Positions 61,442 through 64,000 of a DNA stretch of 64,000 nt are shown here, piece by piece. Origin of the DNA: Oceanimonas marisflavi (lineage in GTDB: Bacteria > Pseudomonadota > Gammaproteobacteria > Enterobacterales > Aeromonadaceae). The position numbers were made by a program, and so were the translations under genes. Positions within the stretch are counted from its first letter, which is position 1. Each line of letters starts with the position of its first letter. Where the stretch lies: contig NZ_QAGM01000001.1 of assembly GCF_003049725.1 (NCBI RefSeq), positions 84,900-148,899 on the forward strand, given 5' to 3'. The notes beneath the pieces are model-generated. The model did no database searches. It was given only the letters and a program-made list of their open reading frames with translations, and was not told the DNA's origin.

Positions 61442-63535
61442 TTACGCGTCCTTGGAAATAAAGAGATTGCCATGGCGGGAAATCCGGGCCTGCCATCCGG
61501 GCGGCACCAGTGATGTGGAATCCCGCTGCACCAGCAGCGCCGGCCCCGGCACTCGCTGTCCGGCCTTGAGGGCCTTGCGGTCATAGCGGGGGGTCACACA
61601 CTCCTGACCGTCGTCAAACACGGTGGTGCGCTCATAGAGGAAGGCCTTGTCCAGATCGTCCGGGCCAGCCTCTTCGCTCAATGGCCACTCCAGCTTGCGG
61701 GACTCGGCGTTACCAATCACCCGCAGGGTCACCAGCTCCACCACCGCCCCCTGGAAGCAATAGCCATAATCCGCCTCGTGAGCCTGGTGGAAGGCGTCAA
61801 TCACCTGCTGCACACCGTCGCGGGTCACATCGCCGGCGGGAATGGTGGCCCTGAGCTCAAAGCCCTGGCCGTAATAGCGGCATTCCGCCAGCCGGGTAAG
61901 GCTCATGTTCTCCGGCTCGACGCCGTCGTCCCGCAGTTTTTGCATGATCTCGGTTTCCAGCAGCGACAGGTTGTGCTGCAGCCGTTCCAGGCTGTCGTCG
62001 GAAATGGTGTTGAGATCGCACAGCATGGAGCGGGTGGCTTCGTACTGCAGGTTGGTGGTCAGCAGGCCGGCGGCAGCGGTAATGCCCGGCGCCGGCGGCA
62101 CAAATACCGCCTTGGCGTTCACTTCCGCCGCCAGGGCCGGGCCATGCACCGGACCGGCGCCGCCAAAGGGCATCAGCACAAAGTCGCGGGGATCCACGCC
62201 CCGGGCCACCGAGTTGGAGCGAATGGCCAGAGCCATGTTGTTGTTGACGATCTTGAGAATACCCAGAGCGGCGTCCTTGACGCTCATGCCGAGGGGCTCG
62301 GCGATTTTTTCCCGAATGGCCTGCTCGGACAGCGCCGGATCCAGGTTGAGATCGCCCCCGAGCATGCGGTCCGGATCCAGCCGGCCCAGCACGATATTGG
62401 CGTCGGTCACCGTGGGCTCGGTGCCGCCCCGGTTGTAACAGGCCGGGCCGGGATTGGAGCCCGCCGAACGTGGCCCCACCTGAAAGCCACCGGCCTCGTC
62501 GATATAGGCAATGGAGCCGCCCCCCGCCCCTATGGTGATCAGATCGATCATCGGCACCATCACCGGATAGCCGGCCACGTAGGAATCCCGCGGGTTCATG
62601 ATCTTGATGCCGCCGTCGGACAGGGTGGAAATGTCTGCCGAGGTGCCGCCGATATCCACGGTAATGATGTTCTGCTCGCCGTCGAGCTGGGCGAAGTGGT
62701 GACCGCCGATCACGCCGCCGGCGGGGCCCGACATCAGAATGTTCACCGGGCGCTCGCAGCAGCTTTCCACCGTGGCCACGCCGCCATTGGACTGCATGAT
62801 GCGCAAATCGGCGTCAATGCCGTGCTCCCGCAGCTGGCTGGAAAGATGAGTGAGGTAACTGGAGGTGCTGGGGCCCACATAGGCGTTCATGGCGGTGGTG
62901 GAGAAGCGCTCGTATTCGCGCATCACGTCCACCACTTCGCTGGAGCAGCAGACAAAGGCGCCGGGCATCATTTCCTGCACGATTTCCTTGGCCTTCAGCT
63001 CATGCTCCCGGTTCAGGAAGGAATAGAGAAAACCGATGATCACCGCCTGCACGCCCCGGGCCTTGAGGGTGGCCACGGCGTCCCGTACTTCCTGCTCGTC
63101 CAGGGCGGTTTCCACCGTGCCATGAGGCGGCAGTATGCGTTCATTGATGGGAATGCGGTTGCGGCGTTTGACCAGAGGGGAAGACTGCCAGGGGGCGTCG
63201 AAGTGCAGAGAGAAATTATGGGGGCGCTTGTGGCGGCCGATATGAAGAATATCCCTGAACCCCTTGGTGGTGAGCATGCCCACTTCGGCGCCGTTCTTTT
63301 CAATGGAGATATTGGTGGCCACGGTAGTGCCATGCACGATAAGGTCGATTTCGTTCTTGTCGAGTCCGGCCTTGTCGCAGATCTCCAGTATGCCCTGCAT
63401 CACCGCAATGGACTGATCTTCCGTGGTGCTGGGCACCTTGTGTTCAAAGATACCCTTACCAATTGAATCCCTTTCCGTGGTTTCCAGTATCAGGTCGGTA
63501 TTGGTACCGCCTACATCTACACCGATACGTGCCAT
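61442..63535 (-). CDS. hyuA: N-methylhydantoinase subunit A (HyuA)
   Basis: The 697-residue ATP-dependent hydantoinase/oxoprolinase A protein starts MARIGVDVGGTNTDLILE, an actin-like phosphate-binding motif. It carries TVDIGGTSADIS in the middle and the MPFGGAGPVHGPALA region typical of HyuA. AAGGAG precedes ATG 63535. It lies between the N-carbamoylsarcosine amidase and hyuB genes, forming a probable operon that turns N-methylhydantoin, from creatinine, into sarcosine. Confidence 0.9.
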   Translation of the reverse strand: MARIGVDVGGTNTDLILETTERDSIGKGIFEHKVPSTTEDQSIAVMQGILEICDKAGLDKNEIDLIVHGTTVATNISIEKNGAEVGMLTTKGFRDILHIGRHKRPHNFSLHFDAPWQSSPLVKRRNRIPINERILPPHGTVETALDEQEVRDAVATLKARGVQAVIIGFLYSFLNREHELKAKEIVQEMMPGAFVCCSSEVVDVMREYERFSTTAMNAYVGPSTSSYLTHLSSQLREHGIDADLRIMQSNGGVATVESCCERPVNILMSGPAGGVIGGHHFAQLDGEQNIITVDIGGTSADISTLSDGGIKIMNPRDSYVAGYPVMVPMIDLITIGAGGGSIAYIDEAGGFQVGPRSAGSNPGPACYNRGGTEPTVTDANIVLGRLDPDRMLGGDLNLDPALSEQAIREKIAEPLGMSVKDAALGILKIVNNNMALAIRSNSVARGVDPRDFVLMPFGGAGPVHGPALAAEVNAKAVFVPPAPGITAAAGLLTTNLQYEATRSMLCDLNTISDDSLERLQHNLSLLETEIMQKLRDDGVEPENMSLTRLAECRYYGQGFELRATIPAGDVTRDGVQQVIDAFHQAHEADYGYCFQGAVVELVTLRVIGNAESRKLEWPLSEEAGPDDLDKAFLYERTTVFDDGQECVTPRYDRKALKAGQRVPGPALLVQRDSTSLVPPGWQARISRHGNLFISKDA

Positions 63536-63614
63536 TTGCTTCTCCTTCAATCCATTAAGGAGCTGGTGGAAGGCGTTTTATACGGCTCCGCCTTCCACCG
63601 AGCCGAGGGTGATA

Positions 63615-64000
63615 TTACTGCTTTTCGAGCTTGTTCAGGTAGTCCACGCAGGTATCGACGGTTTCCACGTCGCCGAACTTGGCGTCGATGTCGAACAGGT
63701 TCCAGGCCACGGCGCCGGGAATACGGTCACCGATACACTCCTTCACCGCGATGGGGCGGAAGCCTTCGGCCATGGCGTCACAGATGGTGGTGCGCACACA
63801 GGCGGAGGCGGTCACGCCGGTCACCAGCACGGTGTCGACCCCGGCGGCGCGCAGGAAGCCGGCCAGATAGGTGCCCTGGAAGGAGCTGGCGTGCTTCTTG
63901 ATGAGCACCTGTTCGCCTTCAATGGGGGCAATACGGTCGTCAATGGCCCACAACTCTTCGTTGTCCTGAGCGCAGAAGTCCACCGGGATCTTGTTGTGCC
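63615..64000 (-). CDS. N-carbamoylsarcosine amidase (partial)
   Basis: This is the C-terminal part of an isochorismatase-family hydrolase; the 5' end is beyond the right edge. The catalytic cysteine is in VTGVTASACVRTTICDA. The segments KECIGDRIPGA and NLFDIDAKFGDVETVD are typical of N-carbamoylsarcosine amidases. It would release sarcosine, ammonia and CO2 from N-carbamoylsarcosine. It is 79 bp upstream of hyuA on the same strand. Confidence 0.85.
   Translation of the reverse strand, partial: HNKIPVDFCAQDNEELWAIDDRIAPIEGEQVLIKKHASSFQGTYLAGFLRAAGVDTVLVTGVTASACVRTTICDAMAEGFRPIAVKECIGDRIPGAVAWNLFDIDAKFGDVETVDTCVDYLNKLEKQ

Overview
The window comes from a GC-rich gammaproteobacterium. Protein similarity and the mix of osmolyte-catabolic genes fit a marine or brackish genus of the Oceanimonas/Zobellella/Oceanisphaera type (Aeromonadaceae side); the genus is an inference from recall, not a computed assignment. 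No rRNA, tRNA or CRISPR array was seen.

Most of the window is a catabolic region for quaternary and N-methylated amines. From the left: dgcB (cut by the window edge), dgcA, a DUF5943-type gene and an M19 dipeptidase (dimethylglycine operon); the AraC/GATase regulator gbdR; a BCCT transporter; the carnitine genes cdhA and cdhC; a second BCCT transporter; an esterase; cdhR; a betainyl-CoA thioesterase and acetoacetyl-CoA synthetase; and the divergent glycine betaine monooxygenase pair gbcA/gbcB. At 41-47 kb are formaldehyde dehydrogenase (fdhA), NAD-dependent formate dehydrogenase (fdsGBA) and betI-betB-betA. At the right end is a probable creatinine/N-methylhydantoin arm: NCS1 permease, HyuB, HyuA and an N-carbamoylsarcosine amidase cut by the edge. 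Together they convert choline and carnitine to betaine, betaine to dimethylglycine and sarcosine, creatinine-derived N-methylhydantoin to sarcosine, and the released methyl groups through formaldehyde and formate to CO2.

At 22.8-31 kb is an aspartate module: a Na+/aspartate-type symporter with a sigma-54-like promoter and upstream enhancer-like repeats, an operon of LysR regulator, periplasmic-binding-domain histidine kinase and sigma-54 response regulator with 4-bp overlaps, aspartate racemase and aspartase.

At 31.8-36.4 kb is an accessory island: a MoxR-like AAA+ ATPase next to a HEXXH/VWA protein, small orphan genes, an ORF with an in-frame amber codon, a decayed IS66-like transposase and an AT-rich orphan.

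At 47-55.4 kb is a six-gene operon for a type II DMSO-reductase-family molybdoenzyme (alpha, beta, TorD-like chaperone, heme b gamma) followed by an Nbp35-like Fe-S ATPase and a beta-propeller protein, with a perfect FNR box upstream. Its substrate is unknown, and it is the best candidate here for an undescribed system.

A RAYT transposase at 20.5 kb sits beside a 124-bp-period REP/BIME array, and cognate copies are scattered between operons across the window. Candidate BetI, GbdR/CdhR, FNR and sigma-54 sites tie the loci together.
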